Shown here piece by piece: positions 7,871 through 15,576 of a DNA stretch of 52,306 nucleotides (its first letter is position 1; every line of letters starts with the position of its first letter). The DNA lies in contig DATLBA010000078.1 of assembly GCA_035527275.1 (NCBI GenBank), positions 1 through 52,306 on the forward strand, in the 5' to 3' direction. The notes beneath the pieces were generated by a model. It searched no databases and had not been told where the DNA came from. It was given only the letters and a program-made list of their open reading frames with translations. A program made the position numbers and the translations under genes. This stretch comes from DATLBA01 sp035527275 (GTDB taxonomy: Bacteria; Planctomycetota; Phycisphaerae; FEN-1346).

Positions 7871-8734
7871 CTATGCCACGATCTCCGTGCCGATGCCGCG
7901 GTCAGTGTAGATCTCCAGAAGCAGGGCGTGCGGGACGTGGCCGGAGATGATGTGGGCCTTCTTGACACCGCTTTTGATCGCCTTGAGAAGGCAGCGGACC
8001 TTCGGGATCATGCCGCCGGTGATGGTGCCGTTGGCGAGAAGCCGTTCGGCCTCGGCCTCCGACAGGTGCGGTAGGAGGCTGTCGGGGTCGTTCGGCAGGG
8101 CGCGAATGCCGTGGGTGTCGGAGACGTTGACGAGTTTCTCGGCCTCGAGTGCCCGTGCGACGGCCGAGGCTGCCTCGTCGGCGTTGCAATTGTACTTCCG
8201 CCCGTCGGTCCCGATGCCGACCGGCGCCACGACGGGAATGGTTCCGAGGTCCGCCAGACCGCGCAAAAGGAGCGCATCGACCCGGACGACCCGGCCAACG
8301 AGGCCGAGGTCTTCACCGCCTTCCACCTCAAGCGGTTCGGCAACCAGCGCGCAGCGATGCTTGCTGGTCAGGCCTTCGGCCCGGGCGCCGTGGGCCTCCA
8401 GGAGACGGACGATCTGTGGGTTCACGTCCGTCGCGAGGACGTCCTCGACGATGCGCAGTTCCTCCGGGCCCGTGTAGCGGATGCCGCCGATGAACTTCGG
8501 CTCCCGGCCGGCCTCTTCCATGGCGCGGGTGATGGCCTTGCCGCCGCCGTGGACAACCACCGGATGGATACCAACCGCTCGCATGAACGCCAGGTCCATA
8601 CAGACCGCTTCCAGGTCCTCGGCTGAATCTTGGAAGGAGCCGCCTATCTTGACGACGACCACCTTGCCGCGGAACTGGCGTATGTATGGCAGCGACTCAA
8701 TCAGAACGGCTGCTTTGTTGATTGCCTTTTCTAT
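7871..8734 (-). CDS. argB: N-acetylglutamate kinase, apparently with an ATA start codon
   Basis: Phosphorylates N-acetyl-L-glutamate with ATP in the second step of arginine synthesis. The fold is clear: VVVKIGGSFQDS (phosphate-binding), VVHGGGKAITRAME, a long middle with NCNADEAASAVARALEAEKL, and a C-terminal GGMIPKVRCLLKAIKSG. The first canonical start in frame is a GTG at 8662, but conserved ArgB sequence continues upstream as EKAINKAAVLIESLPYIRQF. Placing the start at ATA 8734 gives 287 residues, the usual length, with AAGGGG six bases before it. No ATG, GTG or TTG lies in frame between the promoter and 8662. It stands alone, without other arg genes in the window. Confidence 0.9.
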   Translation of the reverse strand: MEKAINKAAVLIESLPYIRQFRGKVVVVKIGGSFQDSAEDLEAVCMDLAFMRAVGIHPVVVHGGGKAITRAMEEAGREPKFIGGIRYTGPEELRIVEDVLATDVNPQIVRLLEAHGARAEGLTSKHRCALVAEPLEVEGGEDLGLVGRVVRVDALLLRGLADLGTIPVVAPVGIGTDGRKYNCNADEAASAVARALEAEKLVNVSDTHGIRALPNDPDSLLPHLSEAEAERLLANGTITGGMIPKVRCLLKAIKSGVKKAHIISGHVPHALLLEIYTDRGIGTEIVA

Positions 8735-8773
8735 CTCGGTCCCCTTGAGAGCGGAGCGTTTCTCCGCTGCGTC

Positions 8774-8801
8774 ATCGTAGCGGCCGAACGAGCCCCGTCA
8801 A
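8774..8801 (-). promoter_or_regulatory. Sigma70-like promoter for argB
   Basis: Minus-strand TTGACG, 16-base spacer, TACGAT. Predicted transcription starts near 8767, about 33 bases before the ATA codon at 8734, which limits the choice of start codon for argB. Confidence 0.5.
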
Positions 8802-9254
8802 GCGCGAGATGGCGGTCCGTGCTGTGGCTTGGCCGGCGCTGGGGCGCGAGTGGCGCAAAAGCGGCCCACCCTTGGGGGGAAACCCCGGAAAACGCGAAAA
8901 CTTCTTAACTTATTGCGCCGCAAGGGGTTGGGGCCATTTCGCCGCACGCGCAGGGTGGCAATTTCGGTGTCCGAACGGCGCATAATGTGGCGCGCCGGCC
9001 AAGGGTGGAGGGCCTATGAGACCCACGGCGCCAACCCTCGATATTAATTTGAAGTCCCGGCGGGCCGGTGGATCGCCAGCACAGGCCGGCAGGTCCCACA
9101 GCGCCGGGCACTTGTCTCGCTGTGACATGCCCGACCGCGAAGCGGGCGGGTCGGACGAGGCTGCGCGCCGAGGGCCGGTGATGAAATGTCTTTGTCCGGC
9201 GCCGCCTATCGAGGGGCCGGAGCGAGCAAGCGATCGATTCCGAGGAGGTTCAAT
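8802..9254. other. Non-coding interval upstream of the phage-like block
   Basis: No open frame here looks coding. It holds a GGGG-GAAA-CCCC hairpin near 8870-8881, an isolated CATAAT (-10-like) near 8980 without a good -35, and a GC-rich imperfect palindrome near 9130-9152. No terminase fragment, integrase or attachment repeat is visible. Confidence 0.4.
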
Positions 9255-10781
9255 GTGAGCGCCAACGTGAGCCTGGATCTTACAAATTTCGGCGACCCCG
9301 GCCTTTCCGAGCAACTCGTCGAGCATCTCGTGCGCGAAGAAGCGCCGTCTCGGGCAATGCACTTCAGCCGCTTGTGGTCTTACTATGAGAACGACCTGAC
9401 GCCTCTGGGGGCCGGGATTTCAGATGTCCAGTCGCGGCCGGAGTGGGCGTCGTGCGCGCGGCCGTATTACCAGGCCCAGGAGTTCGGCCTTCCGGCGCGG
9501 ATTACCGGCAGAACGCATCTGGGGTATGGCGGGGCGGGCGTCCCGCAGCCGGCCTTTCAGCGCAAAGAGGTTGTCATTGAGAACGACATCGGCTGGCGGA
9601 TCGCCACGGGGGTCCATTTTCTCGCCGGCCAGCCGGTTGGGATGGAAAGCCTCGCGGAGCAGCCCGACCAAGCGAGGCGCATCGAGGCGATTCTGCGGGC
9701 GGTTTGGGAGGCGAGCGGCGGTCAGAGTCTGCTCCAGGAACTTGCTCTCCTCGGCGCGGTGTATGGTTTTGCGGATCTTGTGGTCCGCACGTTAGGGACG
9801 GGCGGTGACGAAGCAGGGGTCGGCGCGGATGTCGCCCGACGTGCTGCGCGCGCCGTCTTGCTTGAAGCGGTTGAGGCCCCGCGTATCCTGCCAATCCTCG
9901 AAGAAGACGATTACCGGCGCTTGCGTTACTGGGTCCAGACGTTCCGCAAGCAGACGAACCGCCTGACGGGAGGTGGCGTGCTCGGGCGACTGCTGGGGCG
10001 CGGAGAGCAGCGGATAGAGGAAGTCGAGGTGGTTGAGATCCTCGGCCCGCAGTGGTGGCAGCGATACGAAGACGGGGAGTTAGCGGCCGAGGGGGTGAAC
10101 CCTCTGGGCCGCGTCCCTGTTGTCCACATCCAGAACCTCCCGCTCCCCGGCCACTATGAGGGGGCCGGGGAGGTTGAACCGCTCATCCCCCTTCAAGACG
10201 AACTGAACACACGTCTGAGCGACCGCGCCAACCGGGTCACGTTCCAGAGTTTCAAGATGTATCTGGGCAAGGGAATCGAAGGGTTCGAGGACCGGCCCGT
10301 TGCGCCCGGCCGCATGTGGGCCACCGACAACCCGGACGCCTCGATTGAAGCGTTCGGGGGCGATGCCGAGAGTCCGAGCGAGGAGGCCCATATTCGGGAA
10401 CTGCGCGAGGCAATGGACAAGGCCTCCGGCGTGACGCCGCTGGCAGCCGGTCTGCTGCGCGACCATCTTGGCAATTTGACCAGCGCCACCGCTCTGAAAG
10501 TCGTTCTGATGGGAACGCTCGCGCGGCTCGAACGCAAGCGCGTGGTGTACGGTGCCGGGCTTGTGGAGGCGAATCGAATGATTCTCGAGGCGCTGGACCG
10601 GCTCGGCATTTTCAGTACCCGGGAGGAGGATCGGGGAACGCGCCTGCACTGGCCGTCGCCCCTGCCGGAAAACTTGGGCGAGAAACTCACCGAGGCCAAG
10701 GCGAAGCGTGAACTCGGCGTCCCGGCCGAGACGGTACTCCGCGAACTGGGGTATGAGCCATCGACGCCGCAGTCGCGATAG
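9255..10781 (+). CDS. Phage portal protein
   Basis: A 508-residue protein that would form the dodecameric ring at the capsid vertex through which DNA passes. The start is GTG at 9255, with AGGAGG six bases upstream; an ATG two bases earlier is followed at once by a stop. Portal features are the N-terminal region with paired acidic/aromatic positions (FSRLWSYYENDL), the central TGGGVLGRLLGRGEQRIEEV wing insertion, IPLQDELNTRLSDRANRVTF (the long stem helix), and the C-terminal SGVTPLAAGLLRDHLGNLTS and ATALKVVLMGTLARLERKR. It is the first gene of the phage-like block and is followed by scaffold and capsid genes, the normal order. No terminase precedes it. Confidence 0.85.
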   Translation: MSANVSLDLTNFGDPGLSEQLVEHLVREEAPSRAMHFSRLWSYYENDLTPLGAGISDVQSRPEWASCARPYYQAQEFGLPARITGRTHLGYGGAGVPQPAFQRKEVVIENDIGWRIATGVHFLAGQPVGMESLAEQPDQARRIEAILRAVWEASGGQSLLQELALLGAVYGFADLVVRTLGTGGDEAGVGADVARRAARAVLLEAVEAPRILPILEEDDYRRLRYWVQTFRKQTNRLTGGGVLGRLLGRGEQRIEEVEVVEILGPQWWQRYEDGELAAEGVNPLGRVPVVHIQNLPLPGHYEGAGEVEPLIPLQDELNTRLSDRANRVTFQSFKMYLGKGIEGFEDRPVAPGRMWATDNPDASIEAFGGDAESPSEEAHIRELREAMDKASGVTPLAAGLLRDHLGNLTSATALKVVLMGTLARLERKRVVYGAGLVEANRMILEALDRLGIFSTREEDRGTRLHWPSPLPENLGEKLTEAKAKRELGVPAETVLRELGYEPSTPQSR

Positions 10782-10892
10782 GCGGTGGGGGAAATGCCCG
10801 CCCCGAGGCGTCAGGGTGGCTCGGGGACAGGCTTCCCTTGCGATTATCGAAACGGGCGCGAAACGCGAGAGGGGTGAATAAAGGAGGACGTG

Positions 10893-11492
10893 ATGTCCAA
10901 AGACGCAAGTGCCCAGACGGGACCGTCCGCCTCAGGCGGAGCGCAGCAGGCGCCGCAGTCGGAAACACTAGTTCGGGAGAGCATCAAGTACCGTCGGCGT
11001 GCCCAGGAAGCGGAGCGGCGCGCCGAGGCGCTCGAGGCCGAGGTCAACGATTTGCATCGCGAGCGTGACGAGCATGCCGCCCGTCTTGAGGAGGAACTGG
11101 TTGCGGCTCGGGCCGAGATGCAGGCCTTCGAGGCCCGCCTCATCGCCATTGACCGTGACCGGCGCCTGGAGAGGGAACTAGTCCAGGCGGGGTGCGTGGA
11201 TATGGAGACGGCCATGGCGTTGGCTGGTCAACGATTGGCCGGCCAGGAGCCGCCGAGCGACCTGCAGGCGTTTGCGAAAAGGCTGCTCGATGAAAAACCG
11301 CACCTTCACGGCGAGTCCTCGCACGCCGGTGTATCGGCCCCTGCCCAGGGCCTTCCGCCGCGCACGACCGGTGTCAAGCTGGCCGGCGGGAACGCCCACA
11401 GGCGCGGCCTTGATCGGATGGCCGATCAGGCCCGGCGTACGGGTAATCCGAAAGACGTGATGGCGTACATGCGGACGCGACGCGGCGTCTGA
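10893..11492 (+). CDS. Scaffold-like coiled-coil phage protein
   Basis: A 199-residue, highly charged protein. Residues about 32-95 form a long heptad-type coiled coil (RRRAQEAERRAEALEAEVND and onward), flanked by a flexible Ser/Ala/Gln-rich N-terminus and a basic C-terminus ending AYMRTRRGV. No sequence family is recognised with certainty, but size, composition and position between portal and major capsid genes are those of capsid scaffolding proteins. AAGGAGG lies five bases before the ATG at 10893. Confidence 0.65.
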   Translation: MSKDASAQTGPSASGGAQQAPQSETLVRESIKYRRRAQEAERRAEALEAEVNDLHRERDEHAARLEEELVAARAEMQAFEARLIAIDRDRRLERELVQAGCVDMETAMALAGQRLAGQEPPSDLQAFAKRLLDEKPHLHGESSHAGVSAPAQGLPPRTTGVKLAGGNAHRRGLDRMADQARRTGNPKDVMAYMRTRRGV

Positions 11493-11531
11493 CCTCGCGG
11501 GCGCACTCAAAGCACAGAAAGGAGCAATCTC

Positions 11532-12683
11532 ATGCCGTTTACCGGAAAAGCAACTTACTCGGCGGGCGCCGGTTTGCCGGAGATCGCCGAGGACGTATCG
11601 GACTTGGTGGGCATCATCAGTCCGTTTGAAACGCCGCTTCTGGATGCAATCGGCGACCCTCAGGTGGAGGCCCGCTCGACGCACCACGAGTGGCTCGAAG
11701 ATGAACTGCTGCCGAACACGGATGTCCTAATGGCGACGCCGACGAACCCGGAGTCCGACACCGTTCTGGAGGTGGCGAACGCCGACAGGTTCCGTGTGGG
11801 CGACCAGTTGCGGTGCGAGACGGCGGAGGAACTGATGTTGGTGACCGCCGTCGGCGCCGACACGATTACGGTCCAGCGCGGCTACGGTGGGACGACACCG
11901 GAAGCGGTCGCCTCCGGCGACACACTGCACATTCTGGGCAACGCGTCGCTCGAAGGCCAGGACGCGGATGCGGCACGGTTCACCGTGCGGGCGCGGCGCG
12001 GCAACTGGATGCAGATCTTCTCGAAGACTGTTTTGGTTTCCGGGAGCGAGTTGGCCGCGCGGCATCTGGCTGTGGCCGACGAACTCGACTTCCAGAAGAC
12101 CAAGGCGCTGCGTGAACTGCTGCGCGACCTGGAAAACACGGTCGTCAACGGTATCGCGCCGGAGTCGGACCAGATGGGTTCGGCCAGCGTTCGGCGGACG
12201 ATGAACGGTATCCTGCCACAACTGGCGACGAACCGTTTCGTCCCCGGCGCCGGGGGGTTCCCCACCGGGACGACGCTGGACGAGGAGAAACTGAACACCG
12301 CGCTTCGGCTGATCTGGGACGAGTCCAGCGGCCAAGTGGACCTGATCGTTGTCAACGGGTTCCAGAAGCGTGCGATCAGCAAGTTCGGTGCGGACTCGCG
12401 CGCCTACGCTCCCGACGACCCGCGTTACGCCAGCCAGGTCGCGATTTACGAGAGCGACTTCGGCGTCCAGCGGGTGGTGCTGTCGCGTTGGGTGCCGGGC
12501 GATGCCGTGCTCCTGTTGGATTCGAGCCGCATCCAGGTCCCGCCGCTTACCGGCCGCAGTTTCCACTACCGGCCGCTCGCCGCCACCGGCGACTTTGAGA
12601 AGGGCCAGATGGTCGGCGAATATACGCTGGAACTGAGGAACGAGGCGGCCCACGGCATCATCCGCGGGCTGGACACGGCGTAA
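11532..12683 (+). CDS. Major capsid protein, SU10/DUF5309-like
   Basis: A 383-residue protein with the hallmarks of SU10-type major capsid proteins: DLVGIISPFETPLLDAIGDP then HHEWLEDELLPNT near residue 55, a small beta insertion around residues 85-140 (VGDQLRCETAEELMLVTAVG), and NWMQIFSKTVLVSGSELAAR followed by a helix starting LDFQKTKALRELLRD. The C-terminal half holds LIVVNGFQKRAISKF and RSFHYRPL. These proteins adopt the HK97 fold and build the head. AAAGGAG lies before the ATG. A strong hairpin follows the stop codon and may limit readthrough so that capsid protein is made in excess. Confidence 0.85.
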   Translation: MPFTGKATYSAGAGLPEIAEDVSDLVGIISPFETPLLDAIGDPQVEARSTHHEWLEDELLPNTDVLMATPTNPESDTVLEVANADRFRVGDQLRCETAEELMLVTAVGADTITVQRGYGGTTPEAVASGDTLHILGNASLEGQDADAARFTVRARRGNWMQIFSKTVLVSGSELAARHLAVADELDFQKTKALRELLRDLENTVVNGIAPESDQMGSASVRRTMNGILPQLATNRFVPGAGGFPTGTTLDEEKLNTALRLIWDESSGQVDLIVVNGFQKRAISKFGADSRAYAPDDPRYASQVAIYESDFGVQRVVLSRWVPGDAVLLLDSSRIQVPPLTGRSFHYRPLAATGDFEKGQMVGEYTLELRNEAAHGIIRGLDTA

Positions 12684-12699
12684 GCCGTTTACGCGCGGA

Positions 12700-12729
12700 G
12701 GGTCGGTCCCGACCAGTCGGGACCGACCC
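12700..12729 (+). terminator. Strong hairpin after the major capsid gene
   Basis: A perfect 14-bp stem (GGGTCGGTCCCGAC and its complement) around a two-base centre, starting 17 bases after the capsid stop. There is no T-tract, so it is more likely an mRNA 3'-end stabiliser or a partial attenuator than a full terminator. Confidence 0.5.
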
Positions 12730-12834
12730 CTTCCCGCGTGTTCGAGTCGCTCGCTTTGCGGGCCTGCCCGAAAAGGCCCACGGCCGGGGTGGGCACACGA
12801 AACGCGCGCCCAGCGATTGGCACCGGGGAATGTA

Positions 12835-12855
12835 CCCGCGACTAAGGGTCGCGGC
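12835..12855. repeat. REP-like GC palindrome, copy 1
   Basis: CCGCGAC, five-base TAAGG centre, GTCGCGG, followed by CTCGG. It matches, in inverse orientation, the palindromes at 21939-21958, 45615-45636 and 47060-47078. It lies just before the ribosome-binding site of the next phage gene. Confidence 0.55.
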
Positions 12856-12877
12856 TCGGAGGAAGGGAGAAGTGAAC

Positions 12878-13540
12878 ATGGCAAACTTTTCGACCGACGC
12901 GGACCTTCTGAAGTGGGAACCCGCGCTGTTTCGCGAAATCGCGCTTGACCACCAGTGTCTGACCCGCGGCGAAGGGGCGTCGAGCCAGGGGTATGAGGTG
13001 ACGACTCCGGGCGGCAAGTTTGTCACGCAGCGGATTCGGCCCGGACACGTTGTCTACCTCTCAAACCCCGACCAGGGTGTGGACGGCTACTACGAGGTGA
13101 TGAGTGTTGAAAGCGAGACCCAGGTTCTGGCTGCGGTGGTCGGGGGGCAGGGGGAGGATTGGGTTCCTCTGCCGACAGCGACGGACTTGGCCTTTGCGAT
13201 TCATACGTTCGACCCGCAGCACGAGGAGGCGAGGTGGGCGCTTTTGGCGCGGTTCGGGTTGGAGATGGACGCCTCGGACGGCGTGAGCGACTTGGAGCGG
13301 TGGATTCTGGAGCATCGCAGTCTTCGCCGCGCCAGCGTCGCGCTGGTCCTGGCCACCGTGTACCGCGGGCAAGCCGCTTGCGACAACGGTGCAGGTGGTG
13401 GGCTCAGGTGCAAGGCGGAACACTACGCGCGACTTTATGAGGATGAGGTGGCCAAGGTCCGCCTCCATGTGGATAGGGATGCCGACGGCCGGCCGGATGA
13501 CGTTCGGTCCTTGGCCAGCCACCGCCTCCGCCGTGACTGA
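12878..13540 (+). CDS. Phage head-tail connector/adaptor-like protein
   Basis: A 220-residue protein starting at ATG 12878 (MANFSTDADLLKWEPALFRE), with GGAGGAAGGGAG upstream. The N-terminal half is beta-rich (QRIRPGHVVYLSNPDQGVDG and YYEVMSVESETQVLAAVVGG). The C-terminal half is helical, with RRASVALVLATVYRGQAA, KAEHYARLYEDEVAKV and the acidic RDADGRPDD, a pattern like the four-helix connector proteins that dock below the portal. Position directly after the major capsid gene fits this. No firm family match can be made by eye. Confidence 0.5.
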   Translation: MANFSTDADLLKWEPALFREIALDHQCLTRGEGASSQGYEVTTPGGKFVTQRIRPGHVVYLSNPDQGVDGYYEVMSVESETQVLAAVVGGQGEDWVPLPTATDLAFAIHTFDPQHEEARWALLARFGLEMDASDGVSDLERWILEHRSLRRASVALVLATVYRGQAACDNGAGGGLRCKAEHYARLYEDEVAKVRLHVDRDADGRPDDVRSLASHRLRRD

Positions 13541-13668
13541 GCAACGAGCCGCGGGCTTTGCCCGTGGGCGCGCGCCGGCGCGATGAAGCGCTTGAGTGCT
13601 GGGGAATGTGCCCGCCGTCCCGACCAATCGAGACGGGGACGGCTCGGGGCAAAACGGGAGGAAAGCCC

Positions 13669-14514
13669 ATGAACGCAATCGACGTGGAACTTCTCGAAGC
13701 CGTTTGTGCGGCACTTGGTCAGGTTCCCGGTGTGCGCGCCGTTCGCGTGAAGGCCCCGAAGCAAAAGGTCGAGATTCCCCTGAGCCGCTACGTCGCGGTG
13801 GTCGTCGAGCCCACCGGCGTCGAGGCGCTTACCTGGCCGGACGTGCCGGTCAGCCGCTACCACCTGCTCCACTGGCGCGCCGCGGTGCTGGACCGGGCGC
13901 TTCCGGGAACGGCTGCGTTCAAGGCTCTGGCATCGGTTGCCGATGCCTGCCGCAACGCGCTAGCGAGCGATCTCTCGCTCGGCGGGCTGGCGGAGGACGG
14001 CCCGCCGTCGGCGCGCAACGGCTTGGCGCCCGAGGTGGGCGCGACGCGAATCGCTCCGGTTGAACTGGGCGACTCAGAGCCCGGCGGACCCACGGCGCTG
14101 CTCTTTAATGGCGCGTCCGGTTATTGGGAAGGGGAGATGGTGGGCGCGGCGACGCTGGATGATGAGATGCTCTTTTCGTCCGGCGCGCACGTCATCGAGG
14201 TCGGCAGCCCCGACCGTCGCATCAAGGACCAGGTGTTCAACGGCCTGGCGGGCGGCTTGGCGGTGGACCTGGGCGAGGGCCCGCGCGAAATCCGGCAGAC
14301 GGGCGTGCTGTCGGCCGCATCGGCCGCCGACCTTGCGCAGTTGGAATCGGCCGTCGAAGCGTTCGTTGACGGTCGCGCATACACCCTGACCGCCCCGGAC
14401 GAGACTGATTACCCGAATTGCCGCATGGAGCGGTTTGAGCGGCTCCGCCCCCCCTGGGCGGGTCTGGAGTGGCATCGTTTGTACCGCATCACGTACCGGC
14501 AACTTGCGAGGTAA
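13669..14514 (+). CDS. Phage structural protein, probably tail terminator/head-closure fused to a second domain
   Basis: A 281-residue protein from ATG 13669, with GGGAGGAAA before it. Residues 1-95 (ELLEAVCAALGQVPGVRAVR, ISLSRYVAVVVEP-like core, DVPVSRYHLLHWRAAVLDRA) resemble small tail-terminator or minor tail proteins that cap tails. Residues about 140-281 form a second domain (SGAHVIEVGSPDRRIKDQVF, then the C-terminal AGLEWHRLYRITYRQLAR), reminiscent of tail-tube-initiator or baseplate wedge pieces. The next gene begins two bases after its stop. Function is inferred from position. Confidence 0.4.
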   Translation: MNAIDVELLEAVCAALGQVPGVRAVRVKAPKQKVEIPLSRYVAVVVEPTGVEALTWPDVPVSRYHLLHWRAAVLDRALPGTAAFKALASVADACRNALASDLSLGGLAEDGPPSARNGLAPEVGATRIAPVELGDSEPGGPTALLFNGASGYWEGEMVGAATLDDEMLFSSGAHVIEVGSPDRRIKDQVFNGLAGGLAVDLGEGPREIRQTGVLSAASAADLAQLESAVEAFVDGRAYTLTAPDETDYPNCRMERFERLRPPWAGLEWHRLYRITYRQLAR

Positions 14515-14516
14515 CC

Positions 14517-15260
14517 GTGGCCTACTCGATCGAAGGAATCAGCCGCGTTCGCATTCGACCCTTAGTGCTGGACATGGCCGAGGGCCAACCTGCGGCGTCG
14601 CCCGGCGCGATGGAAGTGACGTGGGAATCGACGCAGACCGACTGCTGGCACCAAGTGTACGTGAACGGTCGGCTGGCCGGGGTGACGGCGGAGGCGGAGG
14701 ACCGTCGGCTGATTGTCTCAGCGCCTGCCGGGCGCGACGGCACCCGCGGCCTGCTTCTGACCGAGGTGATTGCTGTCGACGCGGGTGACCGCTGGACCGA
14801 CTTCAGCGACGAACTGGCCGGCTTCGCCGCCGAGCGGGGCGCACGGGTGCGGCTGACGTGGCAGGCGGGCCTTTACCTAGACCCGCGCCTGGAATCGTTC
14901 AACGTCTTCGCTGACGGGCGGACTGGCGAGGTGGATTACGAGACACCGCTGGACGAGGCGCCGATCCCGGCGCGGCCCGGTGGATGTGAGCCTTGGGGGT
15001 ATGGCTGCGGGGGCTACGGCGTCGGTGGCTATGGCGCTGGCGCGGCGGTGTACGAATGGACGACCGAGGGACTTGAGCCGGGCGAGTGGCGCCTTGCGGT
15101 CGTGGCAATTGACAAGGCGGGCAACCGTCTGGCGTTGGCCGCCGAGGTGACCGTTTCGGTGTCGCCCTTTCCGCGCCCGCCGTCGAACTTTCATGTGGTG
15201 GGCTACGACCCACTCACCGCCCAGACGACGCTTGGCTGGGATCCCAGCCCCGACGTGTAA
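14517..15260 (+). CDS. Phage tail-associated protein with FN3-like domain and Gly/Tyr-rich loop
   Basis: A 247-residue protein starting at GTG 14517, directly after the preceding stop codon. Beta-rich throughout. Residues about 125-210 form a fibronectin-III-like domain with FNVFADGRTGEVDYETPLD and WRLAVVAIDKAGNR, interrupted by a Gly/Tyr-rich insertion at residues 155-175. A second domain appears to start at the C-terminus (FPRPPSNFHVVGYDPLTAQT) and then stops after WDPSPDV, so the last domain looks cut short. The same DG-x-G-x-x-x-Y-x-x-P-L motif is found in the LamG protein at 15577. Likely a tail or host-contact component. Confidence 0.45.
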   Translation: MAYSIEGISRVRIRPLVLDMAEGQPAASPGAMEVTWESTQTDCWHQVYVNGRLAGVTAEAEDRRLIVSAPAGRDGTRGLLLTEVIAVDAGDRWTDFSDELAGFAAERGARVRLTWQAGLYLDPRLESFNVFADGRTGEVDYETPLDEAPIPARPGGCEPWGYGCGGYGVGGYGAGAAVYEWTTEGLEPGEWRLAVVAIDKAGNRLALAAEVTVSVSPFPRPPSNFHVVGYDPLTAQTTLGWDPSPDV

Positions 15261-15270
15261 GAACACTTGG

Positions 15271-15290
15271 CCGGCAGGCTTGCCCGCCGG
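15271..15290. repeat. Intergenic GC hairpin
   Basis: CCGGCAGGC, TT, GCCCGCCGG: a nine-pair stem with one mismatch, ten bases after the preceding stop codon and upstream of the small fibre gene. Similar in style to the other GC palindromes in gaps of the phage block. Confidence 0.4.
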
Positions 15291-15314
15291 GAAACATCGG
15301 AAAGGAAGCGAACT

Positions 15315-15560
15315 ATGGCCTCGACCTATACGCCAAACCTGAACCTCGAAAAGCCGGGCCACGGAGAGCGCGTGAACGATTGGGACGCCTGTTTGAACGC
15401 AAACTTCGACGCGATCGACGCCGCGGCATGGCTCGTACCAGTGCGCACCGACGACCCGGACTCGCCGGCCGAGGGCGAGCAGTGGGTGCGCTCGGATCTG
15501 GCGCAACTGCGCATCCGTGTCAGCGAGACGACCTACAAGGTGGACCTGACGGCGGTCTAG
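15315..15560 (+). CDS. Small tail-fibre hinge-like protein
   Basis: An 81-residue protein from ATG 15315, with AAAGGAAG upstream. It contains TPNLNLEKPGHGERVNDWDA and CLNANFDAIDAAAW, the pattern 'TPNLxLxKP...W...LNxNFDxID' seen at the N-terminus of many phage tail-fibre or fibre-hinge proteins, followed by a short beta segment, EGEQWVRSDLAQLRIRVSET. It might be a trimeric adaptor between tail and the LamG adhesin encoded downstream. The family assignment is by pattern only. Confidence 0.55.
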   Translation: MASTYTPNLNLEKPGHGERVNDWDACLNANFDAIDAAAWLVPVRTDDPDSPAEGEQWVRSDLAQLRIRVSETTYKVDLTAV

Positions 15561-15576
15561 ACCGGAGGAGCCGGTG

